A DNA stretch of 30,583 bases from an uncultured Oscillospiraceae bacterium (lineage in GTDB: Bacteria > Bacillota > Clostridia > Oscillospirales > Oscillospiraceae), in the NCBI GenBank assembly GCA_958436045.1, contig CAUBIP010000012.1, positions 1 to 30,583 on the forward strand, read 5' to 3'. The position numbers and the translations under genes are program-made. Shown here piece after piece: positions 1 through 7,588 of the stretch (positions are counted from its first letter, which is position 1; every line of letters starts with the position of its first letter). The notes beneath the pieces were generated by a model. That model had not been told where the DNA came from and did not search any database. It saw only the letters and a program-made list of their open reading frames with translations.

Positions 1-10
1 AACACCAAAA

Positions 11-36
11 CGCCCCGGTGCTTCGGCACCGGGGCG
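11..36. terminator. GC-rich hairpin, probable bidirectional terminator
   Basis: An 11-bp perfect stem closes on a TTCG tetraloop (stem arms 11-21 and 26-36). Read on the minus strand it runs directly into TTTT. On the plus strand a T-rich stretch (CTTTTTCTTG) follows about 13 bases later. It probably ends the gene left of the window. From 37 to 185 I see no gene and no other convincing element. Confidence 0.6.
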
Positions 37-185
37 TACGTGTATCGCTTTTTCTTGTGCGCATTCGAAAGGGGGAGAAGCGACCAGTGAACGGGTCAGC
101 CCTTCCGGTAAAACGGTAGAATAGGGCGGCAGGCAGCGTGGGCAGTGCAATTCTTCCCGCCTGCGGAATTTCCGCCGGAGAACAG

Positions 186-214
186 TTGATTTTACCGCGG
201 CGGGCTGCTATAAT
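186..214 (+). promoter_or_regulatory. Sigma-A-type promoter of the RACo-like gene
   Basis: TTGATT at 186-191 and TATAAT at 209-214 are separated by 17 bases. The expected start near 221 leaves a leader of about 60 nt before the ATG at 282. Confidence 0.75.
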
Positions 215-281
215 AAGAACGATTCCGAATTTGCCGCGGAGAGCGGCAAAGCAGCGATAGAAAAATAAAGGAGCAATCAGT

Positions 282-1817
282 ATGGCCACTGTTAAGATTT
301 CCCACGCGGGGCGGCAAAGTGTCGCGGAGGTCGCCGCCGGCGCGAATCTCTTGAAGGTACTGCAGGACGCGGATGTCTCCGCCTCCTTCCCCTGCAATGG
401 CAACCACACCTGCGGCAAGTGCCGCGTGATCGTCTCCGGCGCGGTCAGCCCGATGGACGAGCAGGAGCGCCTGCTGCTGGGCGCGGCGGCGGACTCGATG
501 CGCTTGGCCTGCTTTACCACGGTCCTGGGTGACTGCAGCGTGACGATGCCCCGGTCCGGCGGCAATGAGCAGATCGCCGTCGACTACTCTGCTGACGACG
601 CGGCGCTGGAGCCGCTCTATTCCAGCGGCTACGGCGTCGCTGTCGATATCGGGACGACGACGGTTGTCGGCTATCTCTTCCGGCACGACAGCAAGGAGCC
701 CCTGGGCGTCGTCGGTGAAATGAACAAGCAAAAGACGTTTGGCGCCGATGTCCTGAGCCGCATCGTCTACTGCAATGAGCATACTGTCCGGCCCCTGTGT
801 CAGATCATCCGTCGTCAGATCGCCGCGATTTGCGGCCAGCTGTGCGAGAAGGTGGGCATTGCACTTGACGAGATTCGCGCCCTGTGCGTGACGGGCAACA
901 CGACGATGCTGCATATTTTCGCGGGCCTGGAGCCCCGCTCTTTGGCCTATGCGCCGTTCACGCCGCTGTCGCTGTTCGGCGATTGGCAGGAATTTCACCT
1001 GGACGGGATGCCGAAGACGGAGATCTATCTGCCCCGGAGCATCTCGGCTTATGTCGGCGCGGATATTACCTGCAGCCTGCTGGCCTCCGGCATCTGCCGC
1101 AAGACGGACAATGTCCTGCTGGTCGATATCGGCACGAACGGCGAGATGGGGCTGCGCACGGCGGACGGCCTGGAGTGCTGCTCCACGGCAGCAGGCCCGG
1201 CGTTTGAAGGCGCGGGCATTTCCTGCGGCTCCAGCGCCTGCGAGGGCGCGATCAATACCGTCGCGGTGGCCGACGGTCATGTGGTCTATACGACCATCGG
1301 CGACGGCCCTGCCCAGTCCATCTGCGGCTCCGGCCTGATCGACGCGGTAGCGGCGCTGCTCCAGGTGGGGGAGATCCTGCCCAAGGGTCGCTTCCGGGAA
1401 AGGGGCGCAGCCAGTGTCCCCATCGGCGACAGCGGCCTGACGCTGACCCGCAACGACATCGCCCAGCTGCTGCTGGCCAAGGGCGCTATCCGCGCCGGGA
1501 TGGACACGCTGCTCCAGCACTGCAAGGTGGAATACCAGGACCTGGACCATATCGTGTTCTGCGGCGGCTTCGGCAGCTATATTGACCCCCACTCGGCGGA
1601 GCTGATCGGCCTGATCCCGCCGGGCTTTGCGGGCAAGACCATCGCCATCGGCAACGCCGCCGGGACGGGTGCCAGCCGTATCCTGCAGAGCAAGCAGCTT
1701 GAACGCGAAGCCATGGGCATCGCCACGAAGGCCCACGCCGTCGAACTCTCGACGGACCCGCTGTTCAAGCCCAACTATGTTAAAGCCATGCGCTTCCCGG
1801 AGCCGAGCGCAGAGTAA
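282..1817 (+). CDS. RACo-like [2Fe-2S]/ASKHA reductive activator (DUF4445 family)
   Basis: This is a 511-residue cytoplasmic protein of the family that reductively reactivates corrinoid (B12) proteins, using a [2Fe-2S] centre as electron donor and an actin-like ATPase domain. Residues 1-90 form the ferredoxin domain, with cluster ligands C38, C44, C47 and C77 in the CX5CX2C...C pattern. The rest is the ASKHA/DUF4445 domain, seen in the phosphate-loop segments VDIGTTTVVGYL and VDIGTNGEMGL and in GNTTMLHIF between them. Length is on the short side for the family, whose longer members carry an extra linker. AAAGGAG lies 8 to 9 bases before the ATG. The gene has its own promoter and terminator, and no corrinoid protein or methyltransferase gene lies beside it, so its partner must be encoded elsewhere. 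Family assignment is firm; the substrate is inferred. Confidence 0.88.
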   Translation: MATVKISHAGRQSVAEVAAGANLLKVLQDADVSASFPCNGNHTCGKCRVIVSGAVSPMDEQERLLLGAAADSMRLACFTTVLGDCSVTMPRSGGNEQIAVDYSADDAALEPLYSSGYGVAVDIGTTTVVGYLFRHDSKEPLGVVGEMNKQKTFGADVLSRIVYCNEHTVRPLCQIIRRQIAAICGQLCEKVGIALDEIRALCVTGNTTMLHIFAGLEPRSLAYAPFTPLSLFGDWQEFHLDGMPKTEIYLPRSISAYVGADITCSLLASGICRKTDNVLLVDIGTNGEMGLRTADGLECCSTAAGPAFEGAGISCGSSACEGAINTVAVADGHVVYTTIGDGPAQSICGSGLIDAVAALLQVGEILPKGRFRERGAASVPIGDSGLTLTRNDIAQLLLAKGAIRAGMDTLLQHCKVEYQDLDHIVFCGGFGSYIDPHSAELIGLIPPGFAGKTIAIGNAAGTGASRILQSKQLEREAMGIATKAHAVELSTDPLFKPNYVKAMRFPEPSAE

Positions 1818-1836
1818 AACGCGCCGTATGAAAAAC

Positions 1837-1870
1837 ACAGGCCCGCAGGCGGAGATGCCTGCGGGCCTGT
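1837..1870. terminator. Hairpin terminator after the RACo-like gene
   Basis: A 14-bp perfect stem (1837-1850 with 1857-1870) has a 6-nt loop and begins 20 bases after the stop codon. The plus-strand tail is poor in T. On the minus strand the stem is followed by GTTTTT-like sequence, so it could also act as a backstop for the GNAT gene. Confidence 0.7.
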
Positions 1871-1960
1871 TGCTGCGACATGGCTGTAAATTCGGGTGAG
1901 GAAAGGTGCGGACAAGCGTTGGCGCGGATCGGAACCAGCATGGCGCTGCTTTTGGGGGCG

Positions 1961-1987
1961 AAAAACGCAGCCGCGAAAGCGGCTGCG
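1961..1987 (-). terminator. Intrinsic terminator of the GNAT gene
   Basis: A 9-bp stem (1966-1974 with 1979-1987) with a GAAA tetraloop is followed on the minus strand by five T (AAAAA at 1961-1965 on plus). It sits about 85 bases downstream of the acetyltransferase stop codon. Confidence 0.8.
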
Positions 1988-2070
1988 TGCGATCTTTATA
2001 AAGTGCATTCCCGGACCGGGCGAAGCTGCGGTGAGCGGGGGAAACGTGCCGGGAGGGCTTGCGTTTTGTT

Positions 2071-2574
2071 CTACTGGTTGCAGGGCAGGGGGAGAAAATA
2101 GGGGCAAATATCCGCGTAGCTGCCGTCTGGCAAACGGAAGCCGCCGGGGATGACGCCGAGCTGCTGGAAGCCCAGGCTTTCGTAGAGGCGCCGGGCCGGG
2201 GTATTTGTCACGACGACGGCGTTGAACTGCAGGATCCGGAAGCCCAGCCGGGCGGCCTGGTCGATGCAGTCGCGGACCAGCTGACGGCCGACGCCGCGGC
2301 CCCGGGCGCTGGCGCTGACGGCGTAGCTGGCATTGCAGAGATGGCCGCAGCGGCCGACGTTATTGGGGTGCAGAATATAGAGCCCCAGGAGTTGGCCTGC
2401 CTCGTCGCAGGCGACGCCGCAGTAGCTCTGGCCTGCAAAAAAGGCAGCGCCGGTCTCCGGCGTCAGGGAGTCTTCCTGGGGAAATGCGTCGCCCGCGGCG
2501 ACGACTTCGTTCCAGATGGCGCACAGGGCGGGCAGATCGTTTTGCATATAGGGGCGAAGGGTGAGGGGGTTCAT
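2071..2574 (-). CDS. GNAT-family N-acetyltransferase
   Basis: This 167-residue protein is a single GNAT fold, which transfers the acetyl group of acetyl-CoA to an amine. The acetyl-CoA binding motif A is clear: ARGRGVGRQLV, in the second half of the protein, matching the R/Q-x-x-G-x-G/A consensus. It is followed by the usual C-terminal block with NTPARRLYESLGFQ, where the N and the aromatic-rich helix are typical. An AGGAAGG ribosome site precedes the ATG. The gene is monocistronic, with its own promoter at 2633-2660 and terminator at 1961-1987. The acceptor cannot be told from sequence; small molecules such as antibiotics or amino acids are the usual range. Confidence 0.88.
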   Translation of the reverse strand: MNPLTLRPYMQNDLPALCAIWNEVVAAGDAFPQEDSLTPETGAAFFAGQSYCGVACDEAGQLLGLYILHPNNVGRCGHLCNASYAVSASARGRGVGRQLVRDCIDQAARLGFRILQFNAVVVTNTPARRLYESLGFQQLGVIPGGFRLPDGSYADICPYFLPLPCNQ

Positions 2575-2632
2575 GCTGCATTCCTTCCTTTGGAGAAGAT
2601 TTCCCGGATTATGCTGGGGTTTTATCCTATAA

Positions 2633-2660
2633 ATTATAGCGCCCGGCGCGAAAAATGCAA
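2633..2660 (-). promoter_or_regulatory. Promoter of the GNAT gene
   Basis: On the minus strand TTGCAT (plus 2655-2660) and TATAAT (plus 2633-2638) are 16 bases apart. This promoter and the plus-strand one at 2698-2726 fire in opposite directions from the same 230-base gap. Confidence 0.7.
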
Positions 2661-2697
2661 GCCCAGGGCGAGCGGGAGAAATTCCCGGCGGCAGTCA

Positions 2698-2726
2698 TTG
2701 ACAAGCTTCCGCGATTTTTGTATAAT
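2698..2726 (+). promoter_or_regulatory. Perfect-consensus promoter of the scaffold/GGGtGRT operon
   Basis: TTGACA (2698-2703), a 17-base spacer and TATAAT (2721-2726) match the sigma-A consensus at all twelve positions, the best promoter in the window. The leader carries a small hairpin (CTGCC...GGCAG) just before the AAAGGA ribosome site. Strong constitutive transcription is expected. Confidence 0.88.
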
Positions 2727-2803
2727 AAGCCGGAAGGTTCAAAAAATAATCAGAATCTCTGCCAAGGCGTTTCACCGCGGCAGGTACAGAAAGGAAAATT
2801 GCC

Positions 2804-3496
2804 ATGATCTATACGACGGAAGTACAGCATATGTGTCCGGTAGCGAAGGGCGCATACCATGGTCCGGCCCCCATTCCTGAAGAGGGCAAGTGGGTTCAGG
2901 CCAAAGAAATCAGCGACATCTCCGGCTTTACCCACGGCGTGGGCTGGTGCGCACCGCAGCAGGGCGCCTGCAAGCTGAGCCTGAATGTGAAGGACGGCAT
3001 CATCGAAGAAGCGCTGGTGGAGACTATCGGCTGCTCCGGCATGACCCATTCGGCGGCAATGGCCTCCGAGATCCTGATCGGCAAGACGCTGCTGGAAGCG
3101 CTGAACACGGACCTGGTCTGTGACGCCATCAATACGGCGATGCGGGAGCTGTTCCTGCAGATCGTCTATGGCCGGACGCAGTCCGCATTCTCCGAAGGCG
3201 GCCTGGCCGTCGGCGCCTCCCTGGAGGACCTGGGCAAGGGCCTGCGCAGCCAGGTCGGCACGATGTTTGCCACGAAGGCAAAGGGTCCGCGCTATCTGGA
3301 AATGGCAGAAGGCTATGTTACCCGCGTTGCCCTCAACGGCGATGACGAGGTCGTCGGCTACGAATTCATCAACCTGGGCAAGATGATGGAATTCATCAAG
3401 AAGGGCGATGAGGCCGGCGCTGCACTGGAAAAGGCCAAGGGTCATTATGGTCAGTTTGATAACGCTGCCAAATACATTGACCCCCGTCAGGACTAA
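2804..3496 (+). CDS. NifU-like iron-sulfur cluster assembly scaffold protein (GGGtGRT-associated)
   Basis: This 230-residue protein resembles the NifU/IscU-type scaffold fold that accompanies GGGtGRT genes in anaerobes. Cysteines C11, C49, C56 and C77 are spread across the N-terminal half. C77 lies in ETIGCSGMTHSAAMASE, which looks like the NifU_N segment around a cluster-binding cysteine. The C-terminal part (about 150-230) is charged, ends in an acidic/lysine-rich helix and has no motif I can name. The ATG follows AAAGGA. The gene is 15 bases from the GGGtGRT gene and shares its promoter. Codon choice is strongly biased, which fits high expression. Cluster binding is an inference from family and cysteines; the client is unknown. 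Confidence 0.78.
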   Translation: MIYTTEVQHMCPVAKGAYHGPAPIPEEGKWVQAKEISDISGFTHGVGWCAPQQGACKLSLNVKDGIIEEALVETIGCSGMTHSAAMASEILIGKTLLEALNTDLVCDAINTAMRELFLQIVYGRTQSAFSEGGLAVGASLEDLGKGLRSQVGTMFATKAKGPRYLEMAEGYVTRVALNGDDEVVGYEFINLGKMMEFIKKGDEAGAALEKAKGHYGQFDNAAKYIDPRQD

Positions 3497-3511
3497 TGAG
3501 GAGGACGAAAC

Positions 3512-4513
3512 ATGGCACTGTTTGAAAGCTACGAAAGAAGAATTGATAAGATCAACGGCGTCCTGGCCCAGTATGGCATCGGCTCTGTGGAAGAGTGCCG
3601 CGAGATGTGCAAGGCCAAGGGCTTTGACCCGTATGAGATCACTAAGAGCATCCAGCCCATCTGCTTCGATAACGCGGCTTGGGCTTACTGTGTCGGCGCG
3701 GCTATCGCCCTGAAGGCTGGCGTCAAGACGGCGGCGGACGCTGCACGCAAGATCGGCGAAGGCCTGCAGGCCTTCTGCATCGACGGCTCCGTTGCGGACG
3801 ACCGGAAGGTCGGTCTTGGTCACGGCAACCTGGGTGCTATGCTGCTGAGCGAGGACTCCAAGTGCTTCGCGTTCCTGGCTGGCCACGAGTCCTTTGCCGC
3901 TGCGGAAGGCGCCATCGGCATCGTCAAGAATGCCAACAAGGCCCGCAAGGAGCCCCTGCGCGTCATCCTGAACGGCCTGGGCAAGGATGCGGCACAGATT
4001 ATCTCCCGCATCAATGGCTTTACCTATGTGCAGACCCAGTTTGACTATGCTACAAGCAAGCTGAACATTGTCCGCGAGGTCCGCTACTCCGAAGGCGAGC
4101 GTGCCAATGTCCGCTGCTACGGCGCTGACGACGTCCGCGAAGGCGTCGCTATCATGCACCAGGAGGGTGTGGATGTCTCCATCACCGGTAACTCCACGAA
4201 CCCGACCCGCTTCCAGCACCCGGTCGCTGGCACTTACAAGAAAGAGTGCATCGAGCAGGGCAAGAAGTACTTCTCCGTTGCCTCCGGCGGCGGCACGGGC
4301 CGTACCCTGCACCCGGATAACATGGCTGCAGGCCCCGCTTCCTACGGCATGACCGACACCATGGGCCGGATGCACTCCGATGCCCAGTTTGCCGGTTCCT
4401 CCTCTGTCCCGGCCCACGTTGAGATGATGGGCTTCCTGGGCATGGGCAACAACCCCATGGTCGGCGCGACGGTCGCAGTGGCAGTCGCGGTGGAAGAGGC
4501 GCTGAAGGGCTAA
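3512..4513 (+). CDS. GGGtGRT family protein (function unknown)
   Basis: This 333-residue soluble protein belongs to the family named after its glycine-rich signature, present here as SGGGTGRT with the G run starting at residue 259. No other named domain or membrane segment is evident. The signature could be a nucleotide- or phosphate-binding loop, but that is only a guess. GAGGAGG lies 8 to 9 bases before the ATG. It is cotranscribed with the NifU-like scaffold gene under a perfect-consensus promoter, and the operon closes with the terminator at 4531. This conserved pairing implies an Fe-S related task, possibly as the scaffold's client or carrier. The family call is firm; the role is not known to me. 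Confidence 0.88.
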   Translation: MALFESYERRIDKINGVLAQYGIGSVEECREMCKAKGFDPYEITKSIQPICFDNAAWAYCVGAAIALKAGVKTAADAARKIGEGLQAFCIDGSVADDRKVGLGHGNLGAMLLSEDSKCFAFLAGHESFAAAEGAIGIVKNANKARKEPLRVILNGLGKDAAQIISRINGFTYVQTQFDYATSKLNIVREVRYSEGERANVRCYGADDVREGVAIMHQEGVDVSITGNSTNPTRFQHPVAGTYKKECIEQGKKYFSVASGGGTGRTLHPDNMAAGPASYGMTDTMGRMHSDAQFAGSSSVPAHVEMMGFLGMGNNPMVGATVAVAVAVEEALKG

Positions 4514-4530
4514 TTTCATCTTGTTTTTTC

Positions 4531-4567
4531 ATCCCACCGACGGCTTGCCGCCGGTGGGATCGTTTTA
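4531..4567 (+). terminator. Intrinsic terminator of the scaffold/GGGtGRT operon
   Basis: The stem spans 4531-4560: nine paired bases, one mismatch, three more pairs and a CTTG tetraloop. CGTTTTATC follows. It starts 17 bases after the stop codon. Confidence 0.88.
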
Positions 4568-4593
4568 TCGGGCGGGAAATCGCTCTGCTTGTA

Positions 4594-4622
4594 TTGAAAT
4601 GGGAGCGAAAGTGTGCTATATT
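4594..4622 (+). promoter_or_regulatory. Promoter of the trkH-to-rnc gene run
   Basis: TTGAAA (4594-4599) and TATATT (4617-4622) are 17 bases apart. This is the only clear promoter before trkH and could serve the long plus-strand series to rnc, though internal promoters may exist. Confidence 0.7.
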
Positions 4623-4699
4623 ATAAATAAGTATAGCTAGCTGCAGACGCTGTTTTGCGGCCCCGCTGGGGCGTGCCTGCTGCTGGATGGAGGCCGACT

Positions 4700-6094
4700 A
4701 TGATGCAATGTTCACGCGCGTTGGCGCGGCGTTTGATCCGCCGGTTGGAGCGGCGCGGGGAGCAAATGTCGCCGGAGCGGTATATTGTGCTGGTATTTCT
4801 GGCGCTGATTCTGCTGGGCAGCGCATTGCTGTGTTTGCCGGTGGCTTCTCGAAACGGGCATAGCTGCGGCTTTGGCACGGCGCTGTTCACCGCCACATCC
4901 GCGACCTGTGTGACGGGCCTTTCCCTGGTCGATACCTACACCCAATGGAGTGGCTTTGGCCAGGTGGTGCTGCTGGTGCTGATCCAGGTAGGCGGTTTGG
5001 GCTTCATGACCATTGCCTGCGTCTTTTTCTTGATGCTCCGGCGCAGGATCGGGCTCAAGAGCCGGATGCTGCTGGCGGCGGCGCTGGGCCTTTCCAATAT
5101 GCAGGGAATCATCGGCCTGGTGCGGCGTGTCCTGGGCGTGACGGCGATTTTGGAAGCGGGCGGCGCATTGGCGCTAGCGGTGCGGTTTTCTGCCCAGATG
5201 CCCTTGGGCCGCGCGCTCTGGCTGGGCGTATTTCACGCAGTCTCCGCCTTTTGCAACGCAGGATTTGATTTATTGGGCTGCATCGCCCCTGGGGCGAGCA
5301 TCGCACCGTACGGGGCGGACCCGGCGGTCTGCGGCGTTTTGATGACGCTGATCGTCTGCGGCGGGATCGGCTTTTTCGTTTGGGCGGATTGTATTGCTGC
5401 CCGGTTTTCGTTCCGGCGACTGACGGTCTACAGCCGTGTGGTCCTGGTGGCGACGGCGGTGCTGCTTCTGGTCAGCTGGGGGGCGTTTGCCGCTCTGGAA
5501 TGGCGGAACCCGGCAACGCTTGGGCTGCGGCCAGCGGGCCAGAAGCTCCGAATGGCACTGTTTGAAGCGGTGACGATGCGTACGGCGGGCTTCGCGGGCT
5601 TTGACCAGAGCGGGCTGACCCAGGGGGCTAAGGCGCTGAGCGTCGTTTGTATGCTGATTGGTGGCGCAAGTGGCTCTACGGCGGGCGGTATGAAGGTCGG
5701 AACGGCTGCAATCTTGCTGCTGGCGGCGCTGCAGGCGCTGCGGGGCAAGCGGTATTGCAGCGTCTTTGGGCGTACGATTACGCCGGAGCAGATTTTAAAC
5801 GCGATGGCAACGGCGGTGTGCATGGTCGGTGCGGCGTTTTTTGGCGCGATGGTGCTTACAATTGCGGACGGCGTGCCATTTTTGGACGCAGCCTTTGAAA
5901 CGGCGTCTGCGATGGGGACGGTTGGCCTGACCTGTGGGCTGACCCCGACGCTGGGCGTCGTGAGCCAGGCGATTTTGATTATTCTGATGTTCTTTGGCCG
6001 GGTTGGGATCATGACCTTTGGCGTCGGCTTCCTGCTGCGAGACAATGCGGCGGATCGCTATCACTACGCCCCGGCAAAAATGATGATTGGATAA
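4700..6094 (+). CDS. trkH: Potassium uptake membrane subunit, TrkH/KtrB family
   Basis: The 464-residue integral membrane protein is the K+-conducting subunit of a Trk/Ktr system, working with the RCK protein encoded next. It has the fourfold M1-P-M2 plan: pore loops are seen in TSATCVTGL, in SAFCNAGFD, in TMRTAGFAGFD and in SAMGTVGLTCG, each carrying the selectivity-filter glycine. The membrane segments start near residue 30 after a short, arginine-rich cytoplasmic N-terminus. I chose the ATG at 4700 because GGAGG sits 6 bases upstream. A TTG codon at 4655 in the same frame would add 15 residues but has no ribosome site. The size is nearer KtrB than E. coli TrkH. Only one trkA-type subunit is present, as in Ktr systems. 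Confidence 0.93.
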   Translation: MMQCSRALARRLIRRLERRGEQMSPERYIVLVFLALILLGSALLCLPVASRNGHSCGFGTALFTATSATCVTGLSLVDTYTQWSGFGQVVLLVLIQVGGLGFMTIACVFFLMLRRRIGLKSRMLLAAALGLSNMQGIIGLVRRVLGVTAILEAGGALALAVRFSAQMPLGRALWLGVFHAVSAFCNAGFDLLGCIAPGASIAPYGADPAVCGVLMTLIVCGGIGFFVWADCIAARFSFRRLTVYSRVVLVATAVLLLVSWGAFAALEWRNPATLGLRPAGQKLRMALFEAVTMRTAGFAGFDQSGLTQGAKALSVVCMLIGGASGSTAGGMKVGTAAILLLAALQALRGKRYCSVFGRTITPEQILNAMATAVCMVGAAFFGAMVLTIADGVPFLDAAFETASAMGTVGLTCGLTPTLGVVSQAILIILMFFGRVGIMTFGVGFLLRDNAADRYHYAPAKMMIG

Positions 6095-6107
6095 CGTAGC
6101 TCTCACG

Positions 6108-6142
6108 CCGGATGCAACCGGACGAAAATCCGGTTTATCCGG
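6108..6142. other. Nested hairpin between trkH and trkA
   Basis: Two stacked 6-bp stems are nested: CCGGAT/ATCCGG (6108-6113 with 6137-6142) around ACCGGA/TCCGGT (6117-6122 with 6129-6134), with a CGAAAA loop. No T-run follows, so it is unlikely to be a strong terminator. It may stabilise the trkH 3' end or tune the ratio of the two subunits. Confidence 0.55.
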
Positions 6143-6184
6143 ATGATAAAATTTAGCTGGATTATAAAGAGAGGATAACGGCGA

Positions 6185-6832
6185 ATGAAGACATTTGCAG
6201 TGATCGGCTTGGGCCGGTTCGGCGCAGCTGTAGCGGAGAAATTGATGACCCTGGGGCATTCTGTGCTGGCAATTGACGAGAGTCAGCAGCTGGTTGCGCA
6301 GTTGGCTGACCGGGTGACCCGGGCTGTCGTCGCCGATGCGCGGGAGGAGGACGTTCTCCGGAGCCTGGGCGTGCAGAATGTGGACTGTGCGGTTATTGCC
6401 ATCGGCAGTGATGTGGCAGCCAGTATTTTGGTGACAATGCTCTGCAAGGAGTTGGGCATCGGGCAGGTGGTCTGCAAGGCGGGCAGCCGGGAGCATAAGC
6501 GCGCCCTAATCAAGCTGGGCGCGGACCGGGTCATCATCCCGGAGCAGGAGATGGGCGATAAGCTGGCCCAGAGTCTAATCTCCGGCAATGTGCTGGAGCA
6601 GATCGCCCTTTCAGAAGAGTATAGCATTGCGGAACTGGCCGCACCGGCTTCGTGGGCAGGAAAGACGCTGCGTGCACTGGATATCCGGGCAAAGTATCAT
6701 GTCTCTGTCATCGCGCTGCGGCGGGGCGATGACTTTACGGTCTCACCAGGCGCGGATGCGGCAATCGCCGCGGGCGATACACTGGTCGCCCTGGGCACGG
6801 TCAGAGACCTGGCGCGGGTGATGAAGCGATGA
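6185..6832 (+). CDS. trkA: Potassium uptake regulatory subunit, TrkA/KtrA (RCK_N + RCK_C)
   Basis: This 215-residue cytosolic protein gates the TrkH/KtrB pore in response to bound nucleotide. Residues 1-130 are the RCK_N Rossmann domain, with the dinucleotide loop GLGRFG at 8-13 and an acidic residue ending the second strand (AIDESQQ). Residues from about 140 to the end form RCK_C, the ligand-binding half (in Ktr systems a site for c-di-AMP). A single RCK_N/RCK_C pair matches KtrA rather than the double-length E. coli TrkA. AGAGGA lies about 10 bases before the ATG. The stop codon overlaps the start of the methyltransferase gene by 4 bases, which suggests translational coupling. Confidence 0.92.
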   Translation: MKTFAVIGLGRFGAAVAEKLMTLGHSVLAIDESQQLVAQLADRVTRAVVADAREEDVLRSLGVQNVDCAVIAIGSDVAASILVTMLCKELGIGQVVCKAGSREHKRALIKLGADRVIIPEQEMGDKLAQSLISGNVLEQIALSEEYSIAELAAPASWAGKTLRALDIRAKYHVSVIALRRGDDFTVSPGADAAIAAGDTLVALGTVRDLARVMKR

Positions 6833-7578
6833 AGCGGGTCACCAGCCGCCATAATGCGGCGCTGCAGCATGTGCGGAAGCTCCAGGCGTCGCGGTCATAT
6901 CGGTCTGCCTGCGGCCAATTCGTCGCCGACGGGACAAAGCTCTTTGCCGAGGCGCTGCAATGGCTGCCGGCGGGGCTGGAGCTTGTGGTCGCGGCGGACA
7001 ATGTGCCGCTGCCGCCGCTGCCGGCGGGGCTGGAGGAGCTCCGGGTCCCGGCGGATGTGATGCAGTGGATCTCGCAGATGCAGGCGCCCCAGGGGGTCCT
7101 CTTTGTCGGGCGACTGCCGGAGCCACGCCCGCTTTCCCTCACGCCGGGCTGCCTGATTCTGGACGGTTTGCAGGACCCGGGCAATCTGGGCACGATCCTG
7201 CGGACGGCGGACGCGCTGGAGATTTCCGTGATTCTCAGCAGCGGCTGTGCAGACCCGTATAGCGCGAAGACCGTCCGGGCAAGCATGGGCGCGATTTTCC
7301 GGACGCCGCCGCAGATGGCGGATACCCCGGCGGTCTTGGACGCCTGCCGGGCGCAGAAGATTCCGCTGGCGGTGACGGCGCTGAGCCAGCAGGCGGTGGA
7401 TATCCGACAGGGGAACCCGGCGGAATGCGCCGTCGTCATCGGCAGCGAGGGGCGCGGCGTCAGCGCGGCGTTTTTGCAGGCGGCGCAGCGGCAATTGATC
7501 ATTCCCATGCATCCGCGCTGCGAATCGCTCAATGCGGCCATTGCGGCGGCGATCGTCATGTGGCAGATGAGACAGTGA
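6829..7578 (+). CDS. SpoU/TrmH-family RNA 2'-O-methyltransferase
   Basis: This 249-residue SPOUT enzyme transfers a methyl group from S-adenosylmethionine to a ribose 2'-OH in rRNA or tRNA. An N-terminal substrate-binding part (about 1-100) precedes the SpoU domain. Motif 1 is LDGLQDPGNLGTILRTAD (from residue 111, including R125), motif 2 IGSEGRG (204-210), and motif 3 IPMHPRCESLNAA (from 225). These form the trefoil-knot cofactor pocket. The architecture is that of RlmB/TsnR-like 23S rRNA methyltransferases, but the exact nucleotide cannot be read from sequence. In many Bacillota a gene of this type sits by pheST; here it is coupled to trkA by a 4-base overlap. Confidence 0.9.
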   Translation: MKRVTSRHNAALQHVRKLQASRSYRSACGQFVADGTKLFAEALQWLPAGLELVVAADNVPLPPLPAGLEELRVPADVMQWISQMQAPQGVLFVGRLPEPRPLSLTPGCLILDGLQDPGNLGTILRTADALEISVILSSGCADPYSAKTVRASMGAIFRTPPQMADTPAVLDACRAQKIPLAVTALSQQAVDIRQGNPAECAVVIGSEGRGVSAAFLQAAQRQLIIPMHPRCESLNAAIAAAIVMWQMRQ

Positions 7579-7588
7579 GGCGAGAAAG

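Noticed and set aside
192..1838. Long minus-strand open frame opposite the RACo-like gene (548 codons)
   Set aside because: It exists because G+C-rich third positions keep the opposite frame open; it has no family motif or ribosome site and lies fully over a clear gene.
4655..4699. TTG start for trkH at 4655
   Set aside because: No ribosome site; GGAGG is placed correctly for the ATG at 4700.
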